Below are positions 47,225 to 55,294 of a stretch of 64,000 nucleotides of DNA, piece after piece. A model generated the notes under the pieces. The model searched no databases and had not been told where the DNA came from. It saw only the letters and a list, made by a program, of their open reading frames with translations. Numbering within the stretch: the stretch's first letter is position 1; each line of letters begins with the position of its first letter. Source of the DNA: Prevotella herbatica (lineage in GTDB: Bacteria; Bacteroidota; Bacteroidia; Bacteroidales; Bacteroidaceae). Location of the stretch: contig NZ_AP024484.1 in the NCBI RefSeq assembly GCF_017347605.1, forward strand, positions 3,300,501 to 3,364,500, written 5' to 3'. A program made the position numbers and the translations under genes.

Positions 47225-47674
47225 ATGCCTATGGAAGTTAAAACTGTTGGAATAGCTTGCGATCACGCAGGTTTCCCTTTGAAACAATTTGTTTTAGAGT
47301 ATCTTGATAAAAAAGGATACGCTGTGAAAGATTTTGGAACATATAGTGATGAGAGCGTTGACTATCCAGATTTTGCTCACCCTTTGGCAGAGGCTATTGA
47401 AAGTGGCGAAGTTTATCCGGGTATCGGTATTTGTGGAAGTGGCGAGGGCATGGCTATTACTCTTAACAAGCATCAAGGTGTACGTGCTGGACTTGTTTGG
47501 AATAAAGAAATTGCTCAATTGATTCGTCAGCATAATAATGCAAATGTTATTGTACTTCCTGGTCGTTTTATCGATAACAAAACAGCTGAAACTATTTTAG
47601 ATGAATTTTTCAAAACAACATTTGAAGGTGGACGTCATGAGCGTCGCATAAAAAAGATAGCAATACCAAAATAA
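47225..47674 (+). CDS. rpiB: Ribose-5-phosphate isomerase B
   Basis: The 149-residue enzyme interconverts ribulose and ribose 5-phosphate. Family signatures: IACDHAGFPLKQ near the start, DFGTYSDESVDYPDFAH, GIGICGSGEGMAITLNKHQGV with its catalytic Cys, and RQHNNANVIVLPGRF. The start may be the ATG at 47225 or 47231. It closes the arabinose operon and is followed by a strong terminator. Confidence 0.95.
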   Translation: MPMEVKTVGIACDHAGFPLKQFVLEYLDKKGYAVKDFGTYSDESVDYPDFAHPLAEAIESGEVYPGIGICGSGEGMAITLNKHQGVRAGLVWNKEIAQLIRQHNNANVIVLPGRFIDNKTAETILDEFFKTTFEGGRHERRIKKIAIPK

Positions 47675-47700
47675 TAAATTAATCATTAAAGCTTTATTTA

Positions 47701-47732
47701 GGAGAAGACTGATAATAGTCTTCTCTTTTTTT
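47701..47732 (+). terminator. Terminator of the arabinose operon
   Basis: GAGAAGACT (47702-47710) pairs with AGTCTTCTC (47717-47725), with a 6-base loop and a run of seven T immediately after. Confidence 0.85.
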
Positions 47733-48160
47733 ATATAACTGAATACAATAGAAATGACTTGGGAATATACATAAAATGTTGCACAAACTAATTGATCATG
47801 ATCAATATAATAATATGCTAGAATCTTTAAACTGTGTAAAAGATATTAGTACAGACATTGTTGATGTTAGTTCTTTAATATAAACAACAGAACTAAAAGG
47901 GCTCAGTTTAGTCAACCTAAAGGCTATAAAAGATGAAAGGAATCTGTCTCACGACAAATTCCTTCCACATACTTACTAAAACTAAATTAACCACTAAAAA
48001 AACTAATCTTATTTAAAGTTATTGTCTTTAATCATTATAATAGTTCTAAACACATTGCGTATTTAGGTAACTGCAAAAGTAATATATATTTTTGAATTAC
48101 CAAAATTTCAACGCATTTTTTTTATTATTTCAACACTTTTATCAACTTTGAAAATAAGTA
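47733..48160. other. Intergenic stretch between converging operons
   Basis: About 430 bp. A 35-codon frame from an ATG at 47776 has no promoter box or family resemblance. A hairpin at about 47937-47964 (AAGGAATcTGTC with GACAaATTCCTT) would face the minus-strand gene as a terminator, but lies 200 bp past its stop. The remainder is AT-rich, without recognised features. Confidence 0.4.
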
Positions 48161-49693
48161 TTAAAACCTGTAACCCAAAGTCAACTGCAATTGGCTATGC
48201 TTATTACTAACCTTTGTTGCAGAAGCTACATTATCTTCTGTAGATGGAGCTTTACCCTCATAATAGTTCATAAAAGGATAGAAATCACCATTCTGTGCTG
48301 AATATTGGTAGGCCAAATCAATATTAAATTTATCAATTGAATAACCTATACCACAAGTAAATCTATTTGTATCTTTCCAGTTTACGAAACTTGTTTCACT
48401 TGCATAATATGAACCTGGAGATGAAATTGATCCATTTTTAGATCCATTTTTATCATACATTGCACTAAGATAATTATAACCTACACGAACAGCAAGTTGC
48501 GGAGTAACTTTCACTTCTGCACCAACTTTAAAGGTATGAACACCTTTTAAAGTATTTTCTGTGTGGCGATTCATATTCTTATCACTACTACTTGTCTCAT
48601 AATATGAATCATAATAATCATAATATCCACCATCATTCACTCTTGTGTCCATGCTTCCATAGTCTGCATACTCATAAGTAGCACCTAATGCGATATAATT
48701 ATCAATAGTATGTCCAAGACTTAAACCAAATTTCCAAGGAGTATAGAGCTTGAAGTCGTAAGACTCTGAAGAGCTTGAAGAAGCTTTACCAGTATTAAGA
48801 GTCGTATAATTTGAAGTAGTTAAGTCATACCAAGTTGGTGTGTTGATATACATACCAATTCTAAATGGACTATTTTCTATTGGGCGAAATATCGCACCTA
48901 TTTTAATATCATAACCAGTACCTGTAATATCACGATTATCAGCCAATGTCATCCCGCCAATATTAGCATTGTTGGCAGCAAAATTTTCCGTGTACTCAGA
49001 ATAACCTTTGTAATGAACATCATGAATACCGAAAGTCAAACCTAAATAAATACGATCTTGAAGATTTCCACTGATGTTAAAATCATATTCACCAATGTAT
49101 CCTTTAGATTGCTGATTATACAGATATCCTGTCGCTGGATAGTTATAATAGGTCTTATCTGTTGAATTATAAATAAGATTATTATAATAGAGATTATCTA
49201 CCTGACTATAAGTAAGGTCAGTAGGTTGGGTTACGACGTTATTACGAAATTTCTGATAAGTCAGCTTGTTTTGAGAAGCATTTGATAATGCACCTGACGC
49301 ATTTAAAATCTGATCAAAATTGCGACTCTTGTGATAATTAAATCCAAAGTTCAGAAATGAATTTCTACCATTGCGCAAACTATAAACAAATCCAGCTTGG
49401 TCGAAACTAGCATTAGTTTTACCTAGCGAACTAAACTTACTTGCATCTTGTTGACTTACAAGTCCAAAAGAAGTTTCGGCTTTAGATTTACGAAACAATC
49501 CAATACCAGCAGGGTTGGTACTTATTGTAGAAAGGTCAGCACCTAAAGCCTCCATAGCACCACCCATACCTACGTAACGGGCGGTACCATTAAGGTCATT
49601 ATCAATCAACTTAGTATTCTCATATGTTTCCTGGGCACTTATAGGAAGTGCAGCAAATGCCATAAAGGCAATTGAATAATATATCTTTTTCAT
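48161..49693 (-). CDS. FadL/OmpP1-type outer-membrane transport protein
   Basis: The 510-residue protein has a signal peptide (cleavage after LPISAQ, about residue 21). Near the N-terminus it shows GTARYVGMGGAMEALGADLSTISTNPAG, typical of the OmpP1/FadL/PorV-like family whose hatch lies in the barrel. Repeated amphipathic strands with Tyr/Phe/Asn follow, and the C-terminus LQLTLGYRF fits an outer-membrane barrel. A role in uptake of hydrophobic molecules, or in secretion as for PorV, is possible; the sequence alone does not decide. It starts 27 bp after the Tyr/Gly-rich protein gene and is co-transcribed with it. Confidence 0.8.
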   Translation of the reverse strand: MKKIYYSIAFMAFAALPISAQETYENTKLIDNDLNGTARYVGMGGAMEALGADLSTISTNPAGIGLFRKSKAETSFGLVSQQDASKFSSLGKTNASFDQAGFVYSLRNGRNSFLNFGFNYHKSRNFDQILNASGALSNASQNKLTYQKFRNNVVTQPTDLTYSQVDNLYYNNLIYNSTDKTYYNYPATGYLYNQQSKGYIGEYDFNISGNLQDRIYLGLTFGIHDVHYKGYSEYTENFAANNANIGGMTLADNRDITGTGYDIKIGAIFRPIENSPFRIGMYINTPTWYDLTTSNYTTLNTGKASSSSSESYDFKLYTPWKFGLSLGHTIDNYIALGATYEYADYGSMDTRVNDGGYYDYYDSYYETSSSDKNMNRHTENTLKGVHTFKVGAEVKVTPQLAVRVGYNYLSAMYDKNGSKNGSISSPGSYYASETSFVNWKDTNRFTCGIGYSIDKFNIDLAYQYSAQNGDFYPFMNYYEGKAPSTEDNVASATKVSNKHSQLQLTLGYRF

Positions 49694-49720
49694 ATTCTTG
49701 TGAATTTCAGTTTGTTATTT

Positions 49721-50650
49721 TTATCTATGTCCACCAAAACTACCACCTGAGTGACCGCCGCCGCCACCAAAGCCACCAGAACGGCCACCGCCAAAACCGC
49801 CTCCGCCGCCGAAGCTACCTGATCCAAATGAAGAAGAAGGCGTTCTTTCACCAAATGAACGAGAATTGTCAAATGTACGTGTATTGTTCTGATTGTTTAC
49901 AGCACGTGAACCACCAAAACTTCTGTTGCCAGAACCTTGGAATCCAGAAGATCTACTTCCATTATTTCCGCGTGCGCCTCCAAAAGTGCCCTGTGCAAAA
50001 GATCCAGAATTATTACCATTTACAAAAGAATGATTTCTTGTTCCTGTTGGACGGTTATATGAAACATATCCTCCACCATAATATGGATATCCATAATAAC
50101 CATTGTAACCATAATACCATGGATCATACCAACCGCCATAGCGATAACCATAATAGCCTGTGTACCATGGATCATACCAAGGATCGTAGAACGGATCATA
50201 GAAGCCATAACTCCAGCGAGGACCATAGCCCCAATATGGACCAAATCCATAGCTCCAGCTATAATATGATGGATCATAGAAACCATCCCAACGACTCATA
50301 CGTTGGCTATATCTATAATCATCATCATTATTATCTGTCATTTGAGAATAGTAATTACCTACAAACGTAGTATCCACATAAGTTGAATCTGGATATAATC
50401 CATTACCTTGTGTAAATTGTATGATATCATTCCCTTTATTATCTGTGCCAATTTTTTGGTAATGGCTCCAGAACTTTCCATGACGATTATATTCATCAAC
50501 GTTTCTGTTGCTGCCTGAATAATTGTCATACTTACTATAGGAGTTTGTTGCGGCATCCTTCTTCGGTGTGAAGTAGAGGTCGTCGTCCTGAGCCATCATA
50601 GACAATGGTAGAACTCCAGCAAGGACTGAGATGAGAATAAATTTCTTCAT
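49721..50650 (-). CDS. Secreted Tyr/Gly/Trp-rich low-complexity protein
   Basis: The 309-residue protein has a signal peptide ending near LSMMAQ. After an N-terminal region of about 110 residues (DDDLYFTPKKDAATN onward), a block at about 120-200 consists almost entirely of Tyr, Gly, Trp, Asp and Pro repeats such as YDPWYDPWY and GYYGYPYYGGG. The last 100 residues are Gly/Ser/Arg/Phe-rich (SFGSGSFGGGGGFGGG, then HSGGSFGGHR). No enzyme motif is seen. It may be a surface or cell-envelope structural protein. It shares a promoter with the FadL-like porin downstream. Function is unknown. Confidence 0.75.
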   Translation of the reverse strand: MKKFILISVLAGVLPLSMMAQDDDLYFTPKKDAATNSYSKYDNYSGSNRNVDEYNRHGKFWSHYQKIGTDNKGNDIIQFTQGNGLYPDSTYVDTTFVGNYYSQMTDNNDDDYRYSQRMSRWDGFYDPSYYSWSYGFGPYWGYGPRWSYGFYDPFYDPWYDPWYTGYYGYRYGGWYDPWYYGYNGYYGYPYYGGGYVSYNRPTGTRNHSFVNGNNSGSFAQGTFGGARGNNGSRSSGFQGSGNRSFGGSRAVNNQNNTRTFDNSRSFGERTPSSSFGSGSFGGGGGFGGGRSGGFGGGGGHSGGSFGGHR

Positions 50651-50712
50651 TTTCTTGTCTCTTTATTTGTTTACACTATATTTCAATTACAAAAATATAT
50701 ATTATTTTAGTG

Positions 50713-50720
50713 CAAATGTA
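50713..50720 (-). promoter_or_regulatory. -7 promoter box of the Tyr/Gly-rich protein operon
   Basis: TACATTTG on the minus strand, 63 bases before the ATG at 50650. It is arranged divergently to the prmA promoter 43 bp away. Confidence 0.5.
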
Positions 50721-50762
50721 AGGAAAATCCCTAATCCGTGATAGGTTTTTCCCTATTTTTTA

Positions 50763-50770
50763 TATATTTG
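50763..50770 (+). promoter_or_regulatory. -7 promoter box of prmA
   Basis: TATATTTG followed by CA, 20 bases before the ATG at 50791. Confidence 0.55.
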
Positions 50771-50790
50771 CATTCAAATTTAACAACATT

Positions 50791-51660
50791 ATGAAATATT
50801 TTGAAATTAGTTATAGTATTAAGAGTAGTGCAGATGTTTTTCAAACAGCTCGAGACTTGCTAGCTGACGCTGCAGGTGAAGCTGGTTGTGAATCATTCGA
50901 AGAAACATCTGATGGTCTTATTGCATACTGTCAGGTAGACAATTGGGATGAGGACTTAATGAAGAAGTCTATTGAAGATTTTATCATCCCAAATGTTGAG
51001 ATATCTTATAATGTCAAATATGCTGATGATAAAGATTGGAATCAAGAATGGGAAGAAAAAGGCTTTGAGCCAATCAACATTGACAATAAGATTATAGTAT
51101 GTGATGCTAAGAAACCTTTGCCAAAGGGAATGCCATCAAATACAGAACATATTTTCATTGACGCAAAACTAGCTTTTGGAACAGGTACACACGAAACAAC
51201 AAGGATGATCGTTTCTACCCTTTTACATCTTGATCTAAAAGATAAAATGGTATTGGATTGTGGATGTGGTACAGGCATATTAGGTATAGCAGCAGCAAAA
51301 CTTGGTGCAAGCAATGTCGTTGCGTATGACATAGATGAATGGAGCGTGAATAATGCAAGACACAATGCTGAGATTAATGCGATCGGTAACATCAGCGTAT
51401 ATCAAGGTGATTCAAATGTACTTAACCACATCTCTGGTGTTTTTGATATAGTCATGGCAAACATCAATAGGAACATTCTCTTAAACGACATGCCTACTTT
51501 TAAAAGTCTAATGACTACAGGTTCTCTACTTATTTTAAGTGGGTTCTATCTGAGTGACATTCCTGTACTTTTAGATAAGGCAAAAGAGCTTGGTCTTGAA
51601 GAATATGGCAGAAAGCAAGATGGTGAATGGGCTTGTTTGGTATTGTTGCTAAACCAATAG
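50791..51660 (+). CDS. prmA: Ribosomal protein L11 methyltransferase
   Basis: The 289-residue enzyme methylates ribosomal protein L11 with S-adenosylmethionine. The N-terminal substrate-recognition domain (1-115) is followed by AFGTGTHETTRM, the SAM site VLDCGCGTGILGIAAAKLGA, YDIDEWSVNNA, and VMANINRNILL (the NPPY-like position). The length is normal. It converges with the GH25 gene with an 11-bp gap. Confidence 0.95.
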   Translation: MKYFEISYSIKSSADVFQTARDLLADAAGEAGCESFEETSDGLIAYCQVDNWDEDLMKKSIEDFIIPNVEISYNVKYADDKDWNQEWEEKGFEPINIDNKIIVCDAKKPLPKGMPSNTEHIFIDAKLAFGTGTHETTRMIVSTLLHLDLKDKMVLDCGCGTGILGIAAAKLGASNVVAYDIDEWSVNNARHNAEINAIGNISVYQGDSNVLNHISGVFDIVMANINRNILLNDMPTFKSLMTTGSLLILSGFYLSDIPVLLDKAKELGLEEYGRKQDGEWACLVLLLNQ

Positions 51661-51671
51661 TTTAGCAATAT

Positions 51672-52544
51672 CTACCAATTATCATTTCCAATGGTAAGTT
51701 TCTTCAAATCATAATAACTACCATTGTAAATATTAAAGTCTACATATCCTTTTATACCTGGAAGTCTTCCGGCGTCAGTATGTTGCCAGAACTTCCACGG
51801 TCCTTTATATTCTACTTTTTCTACATAGTAGTGAGCTATCCAATATGGATAATCATCAAATACTGGAGCTGAAAGATAATTCTGCTTAAACTTATAATAT
51901 GTATATATAATGGGTTTAACATGGTATTTATCTTCCACAATATGAAGCCATGTTAAAACATTACGTTGAAAATCCTCAGTACTTTGGTCTTTCGGTTTAT
52001 GTTCAACATCAAGTATTGGTGGAAGGTCACCTTCATTCAGATGCACTTTATCCAGAAAATAATAAGCCTGTTCACGAGCCGACGACTTATTGCTCCAAAA
52101 ATGATAAGCTCCTCTTATAAAGCCATAATCACCAGCACTTTGATAATTTTCATAAAAAGTCTCATCAAGATTATTAGCACCTTCAGTACTTTTCATTATT
52201 ATGAATCTCACAGGACAGCCTTTAATCATAGCATTTGAAAGTGCATCCCAATCAATGTTATCTTGATAATGCGAAATATCAATACCGTGTATTTCGTATC
52301 CTTCTGGATATTTTGCATCACCATATAGTGCACGCCATCTGAATCCTGTAGGACTGACAAAGAAATAGTAAAAGCACCAGACGTACAATGAAATAATAGC
52401 TATTGCACCGAGCATTACAGCCCATCTAGGATATTTATGAAATGGGTATGACAATTTACGATGCGTGGCATGTCCTTTACGCTTACTTTTGGTCTGCGTA
52501 GAACGACTTTTTCCACTGCTTATGCTCTTTTTACTATTTGTCAT
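51672..52544 (-). CDS. GH25-family lysozyme, membrane-anchored
   Basis: I place the start at the ATG at 52544 (290 residues), because the ATG at 52577 lies inside the terminator hairpin of the gene before. A basic N-terminus (TKSKRKGHATHRK) precedes one membrane helix (about 43-63). Then comes a GH25 barrel with GIDISHYQ (catalytic Asp), FIIMKSTEGANNLD, GFIRGAYHFW and DVEHKP (catalytic Glu). GH25 enzymes cut the MurNAc-GlcNAc bond of peptidoglycan, so this one works in the periplasm on the cell's own wall or on foreign wall material. Confidence 0.9.
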   Translation of the reverse strand: MTNSKKSISSGKSRSTQTKSKRKGHATHRKLSYPFHKYPRWAVMLGAIAIISLYVWCFYYFFVSPTGFRWRALYGDAKYPEGYEIHGIDISHYQDNIDWDALSNAMIKGCPVRFIIMKSTEGANNLDETFYENYQSAGDYGFIRGAYHFWSNKSSAREQAYYFLDKVHLNEGDLPPILDVEHKPKDQSTEDFQRNVLTWLHIVEDKYHVKPIIYTYYKFKQNYLSAPVFDDYPYWIAHYYVEKVEYKGPWKFWQHTDAGRLPGIKGYVDFNIYNGSYYDLKKLTIGNDNW

Positions 52545-52557
52545 ACCAGATTTATGA

Positions 52558-52602
52558 AAAAAGGATAGGGTTGTCATTATCTTTCAAACAACTACCCTAT
52601 CC
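52558..52602 (-). terminator. Terminator of the PPi-phosphofructokinase gene
   Basis: On the minus strand GGATAGGG (52594-52601) pairs with CCCTATCC (52563-52570), extended by TTGT/ACAA around a short asymmetry, and is followed by TTTTTT. It covers the upstream ATG of the GH25 frame, ruling that start out. Confidence 0.8.
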
Positions 52603-52620
52603 CTGAAATATCACTTAATA

Positions 52621-54261
52621 TTAATCTTGTTCAAGTTTCAGAGTCTTTGTAGTCTGATCACAAACTTCAGTTGGACCCCAATATTGAATAGGACCTGGGT
52701 AAACATAGGCTGTATTCTTAGCCCATTCGTCACGCTTTGCAGCAAATGCCTTGAATGGTTTACCATCTAGTTCAACGAGAGCTTTGCGGATAACTGGTTT
52801 CATTTCTCCGTTACGCTTCTCCATATTCATCATCATTGTGATTGGAACACCACCAGCTTTCCACTCATTAGCGTTTGCTGTAGTATTCTTTACGATAGCC
52901 ATGTAACCAGTCTTTCCTGCTGCAACAAGTTGTGCTGCGCTAGTTCCGAGAGCATAGCAATAGTCAGCGTCGAAGTTTGAAGGAGCTGCACAACGTCCTT
53001 CGTAACCGAAGAAGTGATGCTGAGCTGCGAACTTACCATCGAATTTACCTTCTTTAGCCCATTTTGCAAGAAGAGAACCAACCATATCGCTAAGAAGTTT
53101 TTCTGTCTCGATAAGAGAAACCTGAACATTTCCATGAGGGTCACGATCAAGACTCAACTGTCTTGCAACACCTTCAGGAAGAGTTTCGAATGTAGCTGCA
53201 TTTTCTTTTGAAAGATGAGCGATAATATATTTACGCTGAGCGTCTTTATCCAAATCTTTATAGTCTGCACCATGAGCAGCCAACAAGTCATTCAATTCCT
53301 GAATCAATCTACCGATTGCTGGAATAAATTCAATAAGACCTTCTGGAATAAGTACAACACCGAAGTTATTACCCTGCTTAGCGCGATATGCAACAACGTT
53401 AGCGATGTTCTCTACTACCTGATTAAGTGTCATATCCTTTGCCTCAATCTCCTCAGAAATCAAGCAGATATTTGGCTGAGTCTCCAAAGCACATTCAAGT
53501 GCGATATGAGAAGCTGAACGACCCATTAATTTAATGAAGTGCCAGTATTTACGTGCTGAGTTACAGTCACGCTCGATGTTACCGATAAGTTCAGAATATG
53601 TTTTAGTAGCTGTATCGAAACCAAAACTTGTTTCAATCTGCTCATTCTTAAGGTCACCATCAATAGTCTTAGGACAACCGATAACCTGTACACCATATTT
53701 CTTGGCAGCATAATATTCAGCCAAAACACAAGCGTTGGTATTTGAATCATCACCACCGATTATAACAATAGCGTTAATATCTAGTTCGCGAATAATCTTC
53801 AAGCCCTTTTCAAATTGTTCTTCTTCCTCCAGTTTTGTACGGCCAGAACCAATCATATCAAAACCACCTGTGTTACGATACTGGTTCAAGAATTCTGCTG
53901 TAATCTCAACATAGTTATGATCAACAAGACCACCAGGACCCATTAGGAAACCATAAAGACGGTTTTCAGAATTGAGTTTCTTTACGGCGTCAAACAAACC
54001 ACTGATAACGTTATGACCACCAGGAGCCTGACCACCAGAAAGAATAACACCGATGTTAATCTTCTTTTTGTCAGCGTTCTCGCCTGGTACAAACTCGATA
54101 AGAGGCATACCATAAGTGTTTGGGAACAATTTTTTAATTTCTTCCTGATTGTCCACACTCTTGGTAGGAGCACCTTCTTTAACTTTTACTGCACCTTGAA
54201 GAGCCTTAGGCAGCTTTGGCTGATATGCAGCTCTTTCTTTTTGCAATGCGCTAATTTCCAT
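52621..54261 (-). CDS. pfp: PPi-dependent 6-phosphofructokinase
   Basis: The 546-residue enzyme phosphorylates fructose 6-phosphate with pyrophosphate, reversibly, in glycolysis and gluconeogenesis. Motifs: [18 protein letters not shown], the phosphate-donor site [11 protein letters not shown] (a GGDDS sequence is the mark of PPi use), [11 protein letters not shown] with the catalytic Asp, and [14 protein letters not shown]. The length fits the long PFP-beta-like type found in Bacteroidetes and plants. It is monocistronic, with its own promoter box and terminator. Confidence 0.94.
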   Translation of the reverse strand: MEISALQKERAAYQPKLPKALQGAVKVKEGAPTKSVDNQEEIKKLFPNTYGMPLIEFVPGENADKKKINIGVILSGGQAPGGHNVISGLFDAVKKLNSENRLYGFLMGPGGLVDHNYVEITAEFLNQYRNTGGFDMIGSGRTKLEEEEQFEKGLKIIRELDINAIVIIGGDDSNTNACVLAEYYAAKKYGVQVIGCPKTIDGDLKNEQIETSFGFDTATKTYSELIGNIERDCNSARKYWHFIKLMGRSASHIALECALETQPNICLISEEIEAKDMTLNQVVENIANVVAYRAKQGNNFGVVLIPEGLIEFIPAIGRLIQELNDLLAAHGADYKDLDKDAQRKYIIAHLSKENAATFETLPEGVARQLSLDRDPHGNVQVSLIETEKLLSDMVGSLLAKWAKEGKFDGKFAAQHHFFGYEGRCAAPSNFDADYCYALGTSAAQLVAAGKTGYMAIVKNTTANANEWKAGGVPITMMMNMEKRNGEMKPVIRKALVELDGKPFKAFAAKRDEWAKNTAYVYPGPIQYWGPTEVCDQTTKTLKLEQD

Positions 54262-54316
54262 AATTGCTTTTAGTTTTTATAATCAACGAATAATTGAATT
54301 TCCAATAAGACACATG

Positions 54317-54324
54317 CAAAAATA
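54317..54324 (-). promoter_or_regulatory. -7 promoter box of pfp
   Basis: TATTTTTG on the minus strand, 56 bases before the ATG at 54261. Confidence 0.45.
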
Positions 54325-54397
54325 AGACTTTTCCATGAAATAATGAAAGAAAAAATGATAAAACCGAAAATTAGAAACATTTTTTTGACTTATAGTA

Positions 54398-54426
54398 TTG
54401 CATTTCCTATTTTTTTTCTATCTTTG
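54398..54426 (+). promoter_or_regulatory. Promoter of the 54458-58207 gene group
   Basis: TTG at 54398-54400 and TATCTTTG at 54419-54426, with an 18-bp spacer: a close match to the Bacteroidetes consensus. It overlaps the longer frame from 54398 and so supports the ATG at 54458. Confidence 0.65.
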
Positions 54427-54457
54427 GCAAGTAAAAGACAATAATAAAGGAATAATT

Positions 54458-54727
54458 ATGGCAAACAAGAGAAATTTAAAACGAACTATAAACTATATTT
54501 GTAGCGACTTATTTGCAGAAGCTGTGGCAGCTTCTTTGTATGGTGAAAAACCTAATAAGGATAACATAGATGCCCTATTGACATCAATAATCATCATACA
54601 TAATGACTTTATAAGCCGCATTTCGCACCCAGAACCTGGTATGGAAACAAAGACCTATTACAAAGCTATTATTGATGATTTCAATAAACAAGCTAGCGAG
54701 ATCGTAGACCAAATACAGAATATTTAA
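54458..54727 (+). CDS. 89-residue conserved-type protein of unknown function
   Basis: The ATG at 54458 is downstream of a clear promoter and gives a helical, soluble protein of 89 residues (MANKRNLKRTINYICSDLF at the start, ending with EIVDQIQNI). I see no catalytic motif. The composition is balanced, and the N-terminus is basic. It stands first in a run of three rightward genes, 9 bp before the acyltransferase, so it is probably part of that transcript. Function unknown. Confidence 0.7.
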   Translation: MANKRNLKRTINYICSDLFAEAVAASLYGEKPNKDNIDALLTSIIIIHNDFISRISHPEPGMETKTYYKAIIDDFNKQASEIVDQIQNI

Positions 54728-54736
54728 ATTCATGCA

Positions 54737-55282
54737 ATGATAAACAGAATCTGTAATTGGATATTGTATAATAAAATGGGATGGACAAAAAATGTTACTG
54801 TTGACCACCCTGATAAATTTATTATCTGCCTTGCGCCACATACTAGTAATTGGGATTTCGTCATAGGACAGCTTTACACACGTGCAGAATGTCTAAAAAC
54901 GAATTTCCTTATGAAGAAAGAATGGTTTTTCTGGCCATTCGGTAAGATGTTCCACAAGTTGGGAGGAATCCCTGTTTGGAGATCTAAGCATACAAGTATG
55001 ACAGATAATTTAGCTGAGACAGCCCTCAAATCAAAATCATTCAAGTTGTGTATAACACCTGAAGGAACTCGTTCTCCTAACCCAGACTGGAAAAAAGGAT
55101 TTTATTTTATTGCGCTAAAAGCCAATATACCTATCCTTCTTTATGGTGTCGACTACGAAAAGAAGACTATTACTTGCACGGAAGCATTTATTCCTACAGG
55201 TGATATAGATAAAGACATGCCTATCATCAAGGCATATTTCAAAAATTTCAAAGGCAAAAAGCCTAAGAATTTTGCATACTAA
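54737..55282 (+). CDS. PlsC-like acyltransferase
   Basis: The 181-residue protein is a compact lysophospholipid-acyltransferase-type enzyme. It has APHTSNWDF (the HxxxxD catalytic motif, here HTSNWD), GGIPVWR, and CITPEGTRSPN (the PEGTRS acceptor-phosphate motif). It is shorter than the usual 1-acylglycerol-3-phosphate acyltransferase, and the acceptor is uncertain. It probably works at the inner membrane face in lipid synthesis. The next gene follows after 12 bp. Confidence 0.85.
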   Translation: MINRICNWILYNKMGWTKNVTVDHPDKFIICLAPHTSNWDFVIGQLYTRAECLKTNFLMKKEWFFWPFGKMFHKLGGIPVWRSKHTSMTDNLAETALKSKSFKLCITPEGTRSPNPDWKKGFYFIALKANIPILLYGVDYEKKTITCTEAFIPTGDIDKDMPIIKAYFKNFKGKKPKNFAY

Positions 55283-55294
55283 TTACGTTAAGAT

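Noticed and set aside
47776..47883. 35-codon open frame after the arabinose operon
   Set aside because: It has no promoter box, no recognisable sequence, and random-looking composition.
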